Below are positions 8,257 through 16,328 of a stretch of 64,000 bases of DNA, piece by piece. The stretch's first letter is position 1; each line of letters opens with the position of its first letter. A program made the position numbers and the translations under genes. Below the pieces are notes generated by a model. It did no database searches. It was not told where the DNA came from and worked only from the letters and a program-made list of their open reading frames with translations. Origin of the DNA: MPNO01 sp965200535 (lineage in GTDB: Bacteria > Pseudomonadota > Alphaproteobacteria > MPNO01); the NCBI GenBank assembly GCA_965200535.1, contig CBDAUF010000002.1, forward strand, positions 434,001 through 498,000, read 5' to 3'.

Positions 8257-8994
8257 TCACCGCCGCCGCTTTCCGGCGAGGGCCGCGATCATTTCCCGGT
8301 ATCGCGCGGACAGCCTTGCCGCCGGGCTGCCGGGGTCGGCGGCGCAGGCCGCACACATGTTGAGGCTGGTATAGGGAGCAGGCCGAACGTTGACCGCCCG
8401 GGCGATCTGCGCCTGCTCCTCCCCGGTTTGCGGGAGAAGCGATTCCCCGCCTTCGATGCGGCGGCGCATCTCCGCCTCGTCGCCGCCGGCGCGGCGCAGC
8501 ATCAGATCGAATGTCGCGCGCTCGAACGCGGCCGCTTCCTCGTAGTGCGCCGCGACGCAGCACCGGGGAAAGCCGAGAAGCCGGGCCTCCTGCGCGACGG
8601 TCGGACGCCCGCCGGAGGCGGCGAGCGCCTTGACCTCTTCCGCAACGGCGCGGGCCCTGGCGACGTAGTGCGCCCGTCCGCCCTCGATCCGGGTTCGGGA
8701 CGGGGCGGTGAACCACTCCGGCAGGTCGGAGGCTGCCGGTTCCGCCTGCCAGTAGGGTCCGGGCACGACGTGGAGCCGGTTCGCCGCCGCGAGATCGAGC
8801 ACCACCGCACACCAGCCGTCGTGGTCGAACCCGCGGCCCGACACGTAGACCGGTTTGATCCCCGCCATCGCCGCAACGAAATCGATCGCTTCCTGTTCGG
8901 CTGTCCGGTGGATGTAGCGGTCCGACCAGTCGATCTTCGCCGTATGGAGCTTTCTCAGCGCCGAACGCAGCCTGGGCTTGTCCGGCAGCCTCAC
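8257..8994 (-). CDS. Uncharacterised Cys-Cys motif protein coupled to efflux pump
   Basis: I do not recognise this 245-aa protein with certainty. Its start GTG (8994) overlaps the stop of the upstream MFS pump gene in a GTGA, so it is translationally coupled to it. Visible features are a glycine/aspartate-rich N-terminal stretch (YVSGRGFDHDGWC), a LGFPRCCVAAHYEEAA motif with paired cysteines, a late MCAACAADPGSPA motif with two more cysteines, and a basic C-terminus (GKRRR). The G-[FY]-P-x-C-C arrangement recalls DUF483-type proteins, but this is not asserted. The cysteine groups could bind metal or an iron-sulfur cluster. There is no signal peptide or membrane segment, so it is probably cytoplasmic. 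Confidence 0.7.
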   Translation of the reverse strand: MRLPDKPRLRSALRKLHTAKIDWSDRYIHRTAEQEAIDFVAAMAGIKPVYVSGRGFDHDGWCAVVLDLAAANRLHVVPGPYWQAEPAASDLPEWFTAPSRTRIEGGRAHYVARARAVAEEVKALAASGGRPTVAQEARLLGFPRCCVAAHYEEAAAFERATFDLMLRRAGGDEAEMRRRIEGGESLLPQTGEEQAQIARAVNVRPAPYTSLNMCAACAADPGSPAARLSARYREMIAALAGKRRR

Positions 8995-10529
8995 GGGCCT
9001 GCCCTCCGCCGCCGCGGAGGCCCGGCGGTGCGCAACAACGCGACCAGCGGAATCGTTGCCAGGGCCGCGATGGCGATGGCGTGAAAGTCGTTGGCAAACC
9101 CGATCGCCTGCGCCTGGCGGAAGATCTCGCTGTCGAGCGACGCCAGGCCCGCGGGCGTCGAGAGATCCCAGTCCTGCGGCAGGTAGGGGGGAAGGGCGCC
9201 CTCGCTGTAGGGGTTCACCCGCCACGAAATCTCACCGTGCGAGACCGTCCGGGTGCGGCTCAGAATCGCAACGACGATGGAAACGCCGACCCCGGAGCCG
9301 TAGTTGCGCGCCAGGCTGGTCAGGGTGGACGCCTCCGTCCTGTGGCGCGCCGGCAGGGTCTCGAAACAGATCACGGTGAGCGGCACCCAGATGAAGCCGA
9401 TGCCCAGCCCGTTGACGAATGCCGCCACGGAGACATCGTAGAGGTCGACATCGGGCGAGAACGTCGAAAGATCATAGGACGAGACGGCGACGCAGGCGAA
9501 GCCCAGCGCTGCGACCAGCCTGCCGTCCACGCGGCGGGCCAGCCATCCGGCGAGCAGGAGCGAGACGAAGGTGCCGAGGCCGCGCGGCGCCATCACGAAC
9601 CCGGCGGTCATCACCGGAAGCCCGCGGAGCGCCTGCAGGAACAAGGGCAGGATCACGTTGAGGGCGAGTACGCAGACGCCGAGCAGGAACATGAAAAAGA
9701 GGCCGAGCACGAGGTTCCGATCGGACAGGATGCCGCGCGAGATGAAGGGATTGTCGGTGGTCAGGGAATGGGCGGCGAAGATGTAGAAGCCGAGCACGAC
9801 GACCGCCGCCTCGATGACGATCTCGGGCGACTCGAACCAGCCCTTGAGTTCGCCGCGGTCGAGCAGGAGTTGCAGCGCGGCGAGCGCGCAGGCGAGGGCG
9901 ACGAAGCCGAACAGATCGAACGGACGGTCTTCCTTGGCGAGCGTCTCGCGCATGAACGCGAGCCCGAGCGCGAGGCCGGCGAGGGCAAAGGGAATGCCGA
10001 TGAAGAAGATCCACTGCCAGCCATAGTTCTCGGTGACGAAACCGCCGACCACCGGCCCCATGACCGGGGCGAACATCACTCCGGTTCCCCAGATCGCAAG
10101 CGCCGCGCCGTGCCGTTCGGGCGGGTAGTTGTCGAGCATCAGCGCCTGGGAGATCGGGATCACCGGCGCGCTCATCGCTCCCTGGAAGGCGCGGTAGACG
10201 AGGATCTCGGGCAGCGATGTCGCGCTTCCCGACAACAGCGAAAAGCCCATGAAACCGGTGAGGGCGAGCAGGAAGGTGCGCTTGCGCCCGATACGGTCCG
10301 CCACCCAGCCGGTGCATGCCGTGGACACCGCCTGACAGACGAAATAGGTGGTCATCACCCAGCCGATCTGGTCCTGGCTGGCGCCCAGGCTTCCCTGCAT
10401 GTGAGGCAGCGCGATCGAGGCGATGGTCATGTCGAGAATGACGACCGTGGTCGCCATCATCACCGCGACGGTAACCATCGAACGCGCCAGGTCGGACCGG
10501 GGCGGGTCCGGCCCTGCGGCCGACGTCAT
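8991..10529 (-). CDS. DHA2-family (EmrB/QacA-type) MFS drug efflux permease
   Basis: The 512-aa proton-antiport exporter has the 14-helix DHA2 layout. It shows motif A after helix 2 (GWVADRIGRKRTF), the early D-x-T-I motif (VVILDMTIASIALP) and a family-typical FFIGIPFALAGL segment. The ATG (10529) overlaps the upstream HlyD stop as ATGA, giving coupled translation with its periplasmic adaptor. With that adaptor it should form an EmrAB-type pump that uses an outer-membrane channel encoded elsewhere. Divergence from an oxygenase and aminotransferase gene set suggests export of a product or toxic intermediate (inference). Confidence 0.92.
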   Translation of the reverse strand: MTSAAGPDPPRSDLARSMVTVAVMMATTVVILDMTIASIALPHMQGSLGASQDQIGWVMTTYFVCQAVSTACTGWVADRIGRKRTFLLALTGFMGFSLLSGSATSLPEILVYRAFQGAMSAPVIPISQALMLDNYPPERHGAALAIWGTGVMFAPVMGPVVGGFVTENYGWQWIFFIGIPFALAGLALGLAFMRETLAKEDRPFDLFGFVALACALAALQLLLDRGELKGWFESPEIVIEAAVVVLGFYIFAAHSLTTDNPFISRGILSDRNLVLGLFFMFLLGVCVLALNVILPLFLQALRGLPVMTAGFVMAPRGLGTFVSLLLAGWLARRVDGRLVAALGFACVAVSSYDLSTFSPDVDLYDVSVAAFVNGLGIGFIWVPLTVICFETLPARHRTEASTLTSLARNYGSGVGVSIVVAILSRTRTVSHGEISWRVNPYSEGALPPYLPQDWDLSTPAGLASLDSEIFRQAQAIGFANDFHAIAIAALATIPLVALLRTAGPPRRRRAGP

Positions 10530-11587
10530 TCGCCCGGAGCCATGAACGCGAGGGCCGAGCCGAAGAAATCGAACAGCGAAATGTCGCGTTTGGTGTCGAT
10601 GCTGACCGACACCGTGACACCCGCCGGCATGTCGAACGGCCGCCCGGTCGCGTCGTCGATCTCTATCCGCACCGGCACCCGCTGGACGATCTTGACCCAG
10701 TTCCCGGAAGCGTTCTGCGGCGGCAGGACGGAGAGTTCGGCGCCTGTCGACGGGCTGATGCTTGCAACCCGCGCCCGCCACGAGAGGTCCGGATAGGCGT
10801 CGACGACAATCTCCGCCTCCTGCCCGACCTCGACGTGGGTCAGCTGGGTCTCCTTCAGGTTGGCCTCGACCCAGGCGCCGGCGGTCTGGATCAGCGGCAT
10901 GACCGCTTCGCCCGCCTCGACATACTCGCCGCCCTGCAGCCGGATCCGTCCGATGGCGCCGTCCGCGGGCGCGTGGATCACGGTGCGCTTCATATCGATT
11001 TCGGCGCGGTCGCGCGCCGCCAGCGCGTGGAGAAACTGCGGGCTGTCTTCGGCTCTGAGTTCGGGGTTGCCGCCGAGGCTGGCGAGGATACGGAGACCCT
11101 TCTGGCGGATCGTTCTGGCCCGCTGGCGGGCCGCTGCCAGCTTCTGTTCGGCCTCCTCGAACCGTGCGCGCGAGGCGTGACCTCGCCCGGAGAGCGACCT
11201 CAGGCGATCGAAGACGCGCTTGTGGTAGGCGATCTCCTGTTCGGCCTCCTCGAGCTCGGTCTGGGCGCCGCGATAGGAGGCGCGGAGCGCGTGGATCTCG
11301 TTTCTGACCAACGCCAGCCTCGCATCGGCCTCGGCCAGGGCGACGCGGAAAGGCGCCGGGTCGATGGAAAAGATCGGATCGCCCGTCTGCACGAGCGCGT
11401 TCTCCCGCACGAACACGTCGGCGACCCGGCCCGATATTTCCGCGCTGATGCGGATCAGGTTGGTCTTCACATAGGCGTTTTCGGTTGTCACGTAGCGGCC
11501 TGCGGCGACCCAGAAATGCGCGCCTGCGGCAATAGCCGCCCCCGGCACGACGACGAGCAGGAGTATGCGCAGCAGTCCGCGCTTCAC
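10526..11587 (-). CDS. HlyD/EmrA-family membrane fusion protein
   Basis: The 353-aa product has one N-terminal membrane anchor (LLRILLLVVVPGAAIAAG), the lipoyl half-motif TTENAYVKTNLIRISAEISGRV split at residue level by the fold, a long helical hairpin rich in Glu/Arg/Ala at about residues 70-180, a second biotinyl-lipoyl half (VIHAPADGAIGRIRLQGG) and a beta-barrel domain. It bridges the inner-membrane MFS pump to an outer-membrane channel. I chose GTG 11587 because the anchor begins there and a purine-rich AGGGGAAGGGG lies just upstream; an ATG at 11665 gives a 26-residue extension. It is the first gene of the efflux unit. Confidence 0.87.
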   Translation of the reverse strand: MKRGLLRILLLVVVPGAAIAAGAHFWVAAGRYVTTENAYVKTNLIRISAEISGRVADVFVRENALVQTGDPIFSIDPAPFRVALAEADARLALVRNEIHALRASYRGAQTELEEAEQEIAYHKRVFDRLRSLSGRGHASRARFEEAEQKLAAARQRARTIRQKGLRILASLGGNPELRAEDSPQFLHALAARDRAEIDMKRTVIHAPADGAIGRIRLQGGEYVEAGEAVMPLIQTAGAWVEANLKETQLTHVEVGQEAEIVVDAYPDLSWRARVASISPSTGAELSVLPPQNASGNWVKIVQRVPVRIEIDDATGRPFDMPAGVTVSVSIDTKRDISLFDFFGSALAFMAPGE

Positions 11588-11796
11588 CGCCTCTACCCCT
11601 TCCCCTGTCCGGCCCGCCGCAAGCCGGCGGTTTCCCGGATCGAACCCAGGTTCGCCAGAGTACAAGTATTCTCCACGACCGGCAAAGCGCGCGGCCGCGA
11701 CGAATGCGACGGGACGGATGTGCGGACGGATGTTGTCTGCCGGCCGGACGACCGTATTATTGCACCGGATCGGAGGCGGGCGGCGCGAGAGGGAAG

Positions 11797-12642
11797 ATGG
11801 GTTTCCGCATCGACAGACTTCACGACTCCATCGGCGCCGAGATTGTCGGCGTCGATCTCGCGAAACCGTTGTCCGACGCCGAAACCGCCCGCATCGAGAG
11901 CGCGTGGCTCGAGCACATCGTGCTCGTCTTCCGCGGCCAGAAACTCGATCAGGACGCGCAGCTCCGGTTCGCGGCGCAGTTCGGCGTGGTCGGCGAACGG
12001 TCGCGGCCGGCGGCGCTCAGGCCCGAGGGCGCCGATTTCCACCCGGCGATCATCTTGGTCTCCAATATTCGCGAGAACGGCCGGCCGATCGGCTCCCTGC
12101 CCGACGGCGAGATGTGGTTCCACCACGACATGTGCTACGTGGCCGAGCCGTACCGGGGCACCATGCTCCACGCGCTCGAGATCCCGACGACCGGCGGCAA
12201 CACCCTGTTCGCCAACATGTATGCGGCCTACGACCGTCTCGACCCCGCCACCAGGGCGCGGATCGCCGGTCTGCAGGCGCTCCAGATTTACAACTACTCG
12301 GTTACCGAACGGGTTTCGCTGGACAGCGATCTGGACGCATACCCGCACTGCGTCCAGCCGGTCGCGATCGCCCATCCGAGGACCGGGCGCAAGGCGCTCT
12401 ACGTCAATCCGCTGATGACGGCTCGTATCGAGGGGCTGCCGGCGGCGGAGAGCGACGCGCTGCTTGAGGAGTTGTTCGCGTTTACCGGCGACCGCGGGCT
12501 CATCTACGAGCATGTCTGGCGCGAGGGCGATCTGGTGATGTGGGACAACTGGTGTTCGTGCCACGCGCGCACCGATTTTCCGGCAACCGAACGCCGGCTG
12601 CTCCGGCGCTGCACCATCCTCGGCGAAGCGCTGGCGGAATAG
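11797..12642 (+). CDS. TauD/TfdA-family Fe(II)/2-oxoglutarate dioxygenase, copy 1
   Basis: The 281-aa product is a non-haem iron oxygenase that couples 2-oxoglutarate decarboxylation to substrate hydroxylation. The facial triad is visible as His109-x-Asp111 (FHHDMCY) and a distal His256 in WDNWCSCHAR, where Arg258 would bind 2-oxoglutarate. The N-terminal IGAEIVGVDLAKPLSD is typical of TauD. The ATG at 11797 follows GAGAGGGA. The next gene is a paralogue of the same length, 11 bases away. The family acts on taurine, alkyl sulfates, 2,4-D and many natural-product intermediates; the substrate here is unknown. Confidence 0.92.
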   Translation: MGFRIDRLHDSIGAEIVGVDLAKPLSDAETARIESAWLEHIVLVFRGQKLDQDAQLRFAAQFGVVGERSRPAALRPEGADFHPAIILVSNIRENGRPIGSLPDGEMWFHHDMCYVAEPYRGTMLHALEIPTTGGNTLFANMYAAYDRLDPATRARIAGLQALQIYNYSVTERVSLDSDLDAYPHCVQPVAIAHPRTGRKALYVNPLMTARIEGLPAAESDALLEELFAFTGDRGLIYEHVWREGDLVMWDNWCSCHARTDFPATERRLLRRCTILGEALAE

Positions 12643-12653
12643 GAGGCCATGAA

Positions 12654-13499
12654 ATGGCGTTCAGAACGAAAATGCTGTCTCCGCATATCGGCGTCGAGGT
12701 CATCGGGCTCGACCTCTCCAGCAGGCCCGACGAGTCGACGATCGGACGGCTCTACGATCTCTGGCTCGACAGGCTTCTGGTGGTCTTCCGCGGCCAGTCG
12801 CTGACCCAGGAGACGTTGCTGGAGGTCACCGGGTATTTCGGCGAGCCCGGGGCCAATGCGCGGCCGAAGGAATACCGCACCTCGGGGCAGCACGAAATGC
12901 TGCCCGGCATCATGCTCATCAGCAACGTGCGGGCGAACGGCGAGCCCATCGGCGCGCTGCCCGACGGCGACATGATGTTCCACCACGACATGATCCACGC
13001 CGACATCCCGGACAAGGCGACCTGCCTCTACGCCGTCGAGATCCCGTCGGAGGGCGGCGAGACCCTGTTCGCCAGCGGCTACGCCGCCTATGAGACGCTC
13101 GATCCCGCGTTCCGCGATGGGCTCGAGGGGAAGTGCGCCTTCCACCATTACAATTACGGCTCGCAGCACCGCGGAGACGATATCGGCACGCCGGCTTTCT
13201 CGGAGTCCCGGCACCCCGTCTTTCGCACCCATCCCGAGACCGGCCGCAAGGCGGTCTATGTCGATCGCCTGATCACCATGTCGATCGACGGCATGGCGGA
13301 GAACGCAAGCGATGCCGCCCTGACCCGGCTGTTCGACCATTCGGAGCAGGACGGGTTCGTCTACGAACATGTCTGGCAGGAGGGCGACCTGCTGCTCTGG
13401 GACAACCGGTGCTCGATGCACGCCCGGCGGGATTTCCCCTCCGCCGAGCGGCGGCTCCTGTGGCGTACCACGGTGAAGAGCGACGAGCGGCCGGTCTGA
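12654..13499 (+). CDS. TauD/TfdA-family Fe(II)/2-oxoglutarate dioxygenase, copy 2
   Basis: This second 281-aa TauD-like enzyme has the triad at matching positions: His110-x-Asp112 in FHHDMIH and His256 in WDNRCSMHAR. A perfect AGGAGG (12641-12646) sits 7 bases before ATG 12654, stronger than the site of copy 1. Shared length and block order (NGxPIGxLPDG, GGxTLFA, FxYEHVWxEGDLxxWDN) indicate a tandem duplication followed by divergence. The two copies probably act on successive positions or related substrates (inference). Confidence 0.92.
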   Translation: MAFRTKMLSPHIGVEVIGLDLSSRPDESTIGRLYDLWLDRLLVVFRGQSLTQETLLEVTGYFGEPGANARPKEYRTSGQHEMLPGIMLISNVRANGEPIGALPDGDMMFHHDMIHADIPDKATCLYAVEIPSEGGETLFASGYAAYETLDPAFRDGLEGKCAFHHYNYGSQHRGDDIGTPAFSESRHPVFRTHPETGRKAVYVDRLITMSIDGMAENASDAALTRLFDHSEQDGFVYEHVWQEGDLLLWDNRCSMHARRDFPSAERRLLWRTTVKSDERPV

Positions 13500-13511
13500 G
13501 GGAGAGGCTTC

Positions 13512-14324
13512 GTGGGCAAGGCGCTGAGCGCCGTTCAGGTCGAGGCCTACCGGCGGGACGGCTTCGTATTCCCGGTCCGGATCATGGAGCGCGCGGAGGC
13601 GGACGCCCTGCACCGGCGGTTCGACGCGCTCGAGGCCGAGACCGGGGCCGAATTGCAGAGCCGGTTCAAGATCAAGGCGCACCTGCCGCTGACCTGGCTC
13701 AACGACCTGGTGCGAAACCCCGTCATGCTCGATGCGGTGGAGGACCTGATCGGCCCCGATATCCTGTGCTGGGGCTCGAGCTTCTTCACCAAGCGGGCGC
13801 ACGACCCCCGCTTCGTCTCGTGGCATCAGGACTCGACCTATTACGGGCTGCGCCCCGCCGAGACCGTCACCACGTGGGTTGCGTTCACCGACAGCAAGAT
13901 CGAGTCCGGCTGTGTCCGCTTCGTTCCCGGAACCCACAGGGGCGGGATCCTGGATCACGAGGAGACGATGGACCCCGAAAACCTGCTGATGAAAGGCCAG
14001 ACTATCAACGGGATCGACGAGACCCGGGCCGTCGATTGCGAGCTTTCCCCCGGCGAGATCTCGATCCATCACGAATCGGTGGTGCACGGGTCGAACGCCA
14101 ACACGTCCGCCCGCCCGCGGATCGGCCTGTCGATCCACTATATCGCCCCGCACGTGCGCCAGACGGCGTTCGACGACGCGACCGCGCTGGTGGTGCGGGG
14201 GCGCGACACCCACGGCCACTGGAAACCCGAACCCGAGCCTCGGCGCGATCTCGATCCGGTCTGCCTCGCCGCCCTCGACGAGGTTTATGCGCAGTACCGG
14301 AGCGGGCGGGGCAAGCGCGTCTGA
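13512..14324 (+). CDS. Phytanoyl-CoA dioxygenase (PhyH)-family oxygenase
   Basis: The 270-aa product belongs to the PhyH branch of Fe(II)/2-oxoglutarate oxygenases. It has His105-x-Asp107 in SWHQDSTYYGL, a distal His192 in SVVHGSNAN, and a downstream Arg in ARPRIGLSIHY for 2-oxoglutarate. The WVAFTDSKIESGCVRFVPGTH block is characteristic of the family. It starts at GTG 13512, 12 bases after the second TauD gene, with GGGAGAGG upstream. PhyH proteins hydroxylate acyl-CoAs, ectoine or natural-product intermediates, and several are halogenases. Asp107 is present, so a halogenase is not indicated. Confidence 0.9.
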   Translation: MGKALSAVQVEAYRRDGFVFPVRIMERAEADALHRRFDALEAETGAELQSRFKIKAHLPLTWLNDLVRNPVMLDAVEDLIGPDILCWGSSFFTKRAHDPRFVSWHQDSTYYGLRPAETVTTWVAFTDSKIESGCVRFVPGTHRGGILDHEETMDPENLLMKGQTINGIDETRAVDCELSPGEISIHHESVVHGSNANTSARPRIGLSIHYIAPHVRQTAFDDATALVVRGRDTHGHWKPEPEPRRDLDPVCLAALDEVYAQYRSGRGKRV

Positions 14325-14349
14325 CGGGGCGGGACGGCGGTTCCCGGGC

Positions 14350-15198
14350 ATGGTGCGGCGTGCGATGCCGAACCCCGGCGCGGCGCCCCTTTCCCGGCTG
14401 ATCGAGGCGGACCACGGGTGCATCGCCTGCCGGGAGGCGGGCGATGCCTCCCGGCCCGCCATCGTTCTCTTGCACGGTCTCGGCGGGAACGCCGCAATGT
14501 GGCGGCGGCAATACGCTGCGCTTTCGGACCGCTTCCGCGTCCTCGGCTGGGACATGCCGGGCTACGGCGGTTCCGACCCGCTCCCGGGGATGCCGGGGCC
14601 GGCGGAGTACGCCCGTGCGCTGGCCGTCCTGCTCGACAAGATCGGCGTCGCCGCGGCCTGCGTCGTTGGCCAGTCGGCGGCGGCGCTGATCGCCGCGTCC
14701 CTTGCGCGCGCCCGGCCCGAACGGGTCGCCGCCCTGGTTCTCGCCCACCCGTTGTTCGGATTCGGGGCGCTGCCGCCCGCCCGGCGCGCGGCCGCTGTCG
14801 AGGAGAGGGCGGGCGCGTTCGAGCGGCTGGGGCCGCACGCCTTCGCCCTGGACCGGGCGCCGCGCCTCCTCGCTCCCGGCGCGCCGAAAGAGCTCGTCGC
14901 CGAGGTCGTCGACGGCATGGCGGCTGCACGCCCGGCCGGTTACCGGCAGGCGGTCGCGATGATGGCAAACGCGGACCTTCCGTCCGACATCGCGCGGGTC
15001 GCCGCACCGGTCACCGTGATCGCCGGCGCGCATGACCCTCTGGCGCCGCCGGAACGCTGCCGCAGCCTCGGTGCGCACCTCGTCGCGGTCGAGCGGGCGG
15101 GGCACTATGCCGCCCTCGAACGGCCGGACGCGTTCAACGCCGCGGTCGCCGCCGCCGCAGGCGGCAAATGGCCTCCTGCGGGGCAAGCCGCCGGGTAG
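14350..15198 (+). CDS. Alpha/beta-hydrolase-fold protein with variant nucleophile elbow
   Basis: The 282-aa product shows the oxyanion HGLGG motif, the strand-5 nucleophile Ser109 within VVGQSAAAL, an acidic residue in AGAHDPLAPPE, and the terminal histidine in ERAGHYAALERP. The elbow reads G-Q-S-A-A rather than G-x-S-x-G, so the second glycine is replaced by alanine, which is uncommon. The start may be ATG 14350 or ATG 14365. It lies 25 bases after the PhyH gene and probably hydrolyses an ester, thioester or C-C bond in the same pathway (inference). Confidence 0.82.
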   Translation: MVRRAMPNPGAAPLSRLIEADHGCIACREAGDASRPAIVLLHGLGGNAAMWRRQYAALSDRFRVLGWDMPGYGGSDPLPGMPGPAEYARALAVLLDKIGVAAACVVGQSAAALIAASLARARPERVAALVLAHPLFGFGALPPARRAAAVEERAGAFERLGPHAFALDRAPRLLAPGAPKELVAEVVDGMAAARPAGYRQAVAMMANADLPSDIARVAAPVTVIAGAHDPLAPPERCRSLGAHLVAVERAGHYAALERPDAFNAAVAAAAGGKWPPAGQAAG

Positions 15199-15323
15199 AC
15201 CGCGGGCCGCAGCGATTCTGCGCGGCACTGGAGATTCGTCTCCCGCGATGGTCTATGTTCCCCCGCCAGTCCAGTGCCCGCCGCTTCCCCCGCCGCACGG
15301 CAGTCAATGTGGAACCGCGTCCG

Positions 15324-16328
15324 ATGATCGAACGCAGAAAACTCCGGATCGGGGTCGTCGGCTGCGGCCGCTGGGGGCGGAATCTGGTCCGCAACGTTCA
15401 CGAGATGGGCTTGCTGGCAGCGGTCAGCGACATCGACGCCGAAACCGCGGCCGCCTTTGCCGCCCGCTACGGGGTTCCTGCCCTGACCGCCGGAGACCTG
15501 CTGGATGCGGATCGGATCGATGCTGTCGTCATCGCGGTTCCGGCGGAAGACCACGGAAAGCTGGCGCTTCGCGCGGTTGCCGCCGGCAAGCATGTCTTTG
15601 TCGAGAAGCCGATGGCGGTCTCCGATGCGGAAGCGCTCTCCCTGGCCGCCGCGGCCCGGGACCGCGGCCGCGTGCTGATGGTCGGTCACGTGCTGAGATA
15701 TCACCCGTGTTTCCGGGAACTCCACCGCATCGTGGATGCGGGCGGGATCGGCCGCATCCGGCATATCCGCACGGTCAGGGGAGCGAGCCGCGCTTTCCGC
15801 CGCGACGAAAACGTGCTCTGGGGTTTTGCGCCGCACGATATTTCGATGATCCTCGCGCTGACCGGCGAAGCGCCCACGGGCGTCGCCGCACTCGGAGACT
15901 GCAGCCCCGGACGGCGGGGCCCCGACGTTGCAACGGCCGTGTTCGACTTCCCCTCGGGGATAAGGGCGGACCTGTTCGTCTCCTGGTTCAATCACGTCAA
16001 GGAACAGAAACTCATCGTATCGGGAGAAACCGGCGCGATCGTGTTCGACGACTGCGAGGACTGGGAAAGCAAGGTGACGATTTACCGCGACGGCGGCGGG
16101 AGCGACCGCATCGCGGTCGAACGGGGAGAGCCCCTGCGTATCGAGTGCGAGCACTTTGTCGAGTGTATCTCCAACGGCCGGGAACCGCTGACCGGCGGCG
16201 CGGAGGGGGTCGAGGTCGTCCGCGCTCTCGCGGCCATTGCCCGGTCCATGGCGTCGGGCGGGCGGGTGGAGATGGCCGCCTGCCGCCCGCCCGGGGCGCA
16301 ATCCCGTGCGACCGGGGCCGGCCGATGA
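15324..16328 (+). CDS. Gfo/Idh/MocA-family NAD(P)-dependent dehydrogenase
   Basis: The 334-aa product has an N-terminal Rossmann fold (RIGVVGCGRWGRN), the family E-K-P motif with Glu94-Lys95-Pro96 (VFVEKPMAV), and a C-terminal alpha/beta domain (GASRAF, WGFAPHDISMIL). Its stop overlaps the start of the DegT aminotransferase as ATGA. This dehydrogenase-plus-aminotransferase pairing is the arrangement of WbpB/WbpE-type enzymes, which oxidise a sugar carbon and then aminate the ketone, so a 3-amino-sugar step is plausible (inference). A gap of 125 bases separates it from the hydrolase, so it could have its own promoter. Confidence 0.88.
   Translation: MIERRKLRIGVVGCGRWGRNLVRNVHEMGLLAAVSDIDAETAAAFAARYGVPALTAGDLLDADRIDAVVIAVPAEDHGKLALRAVAAGKHVFVEKPMAVSDAEALSLAAAARDRGRVLMVGHVLRYHPCFRELHRIVDAGGIGRIRHIRTVRGASRAFRRDENVLWGFAPHDISMILALTGEAPTGVAALGDCSPGRRGPDVATAVFDFPSGIRADLFVSWFNHVKEQKLIVSGETGAIVFDDCEDWESKVTIYRDGGGSDRIAVERGEPLRIECEHFVECISNGREPLTGGAEGVEVVRALAAIARSMASGGRVEMAACRPPGAQSRATGAGR

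Noticed and set aside
13512..14324. The PhyH-family enzyme as a halogenase
   Set aside because: The iron-binding Asp107 is present; halogenases have Gly or Ala there.
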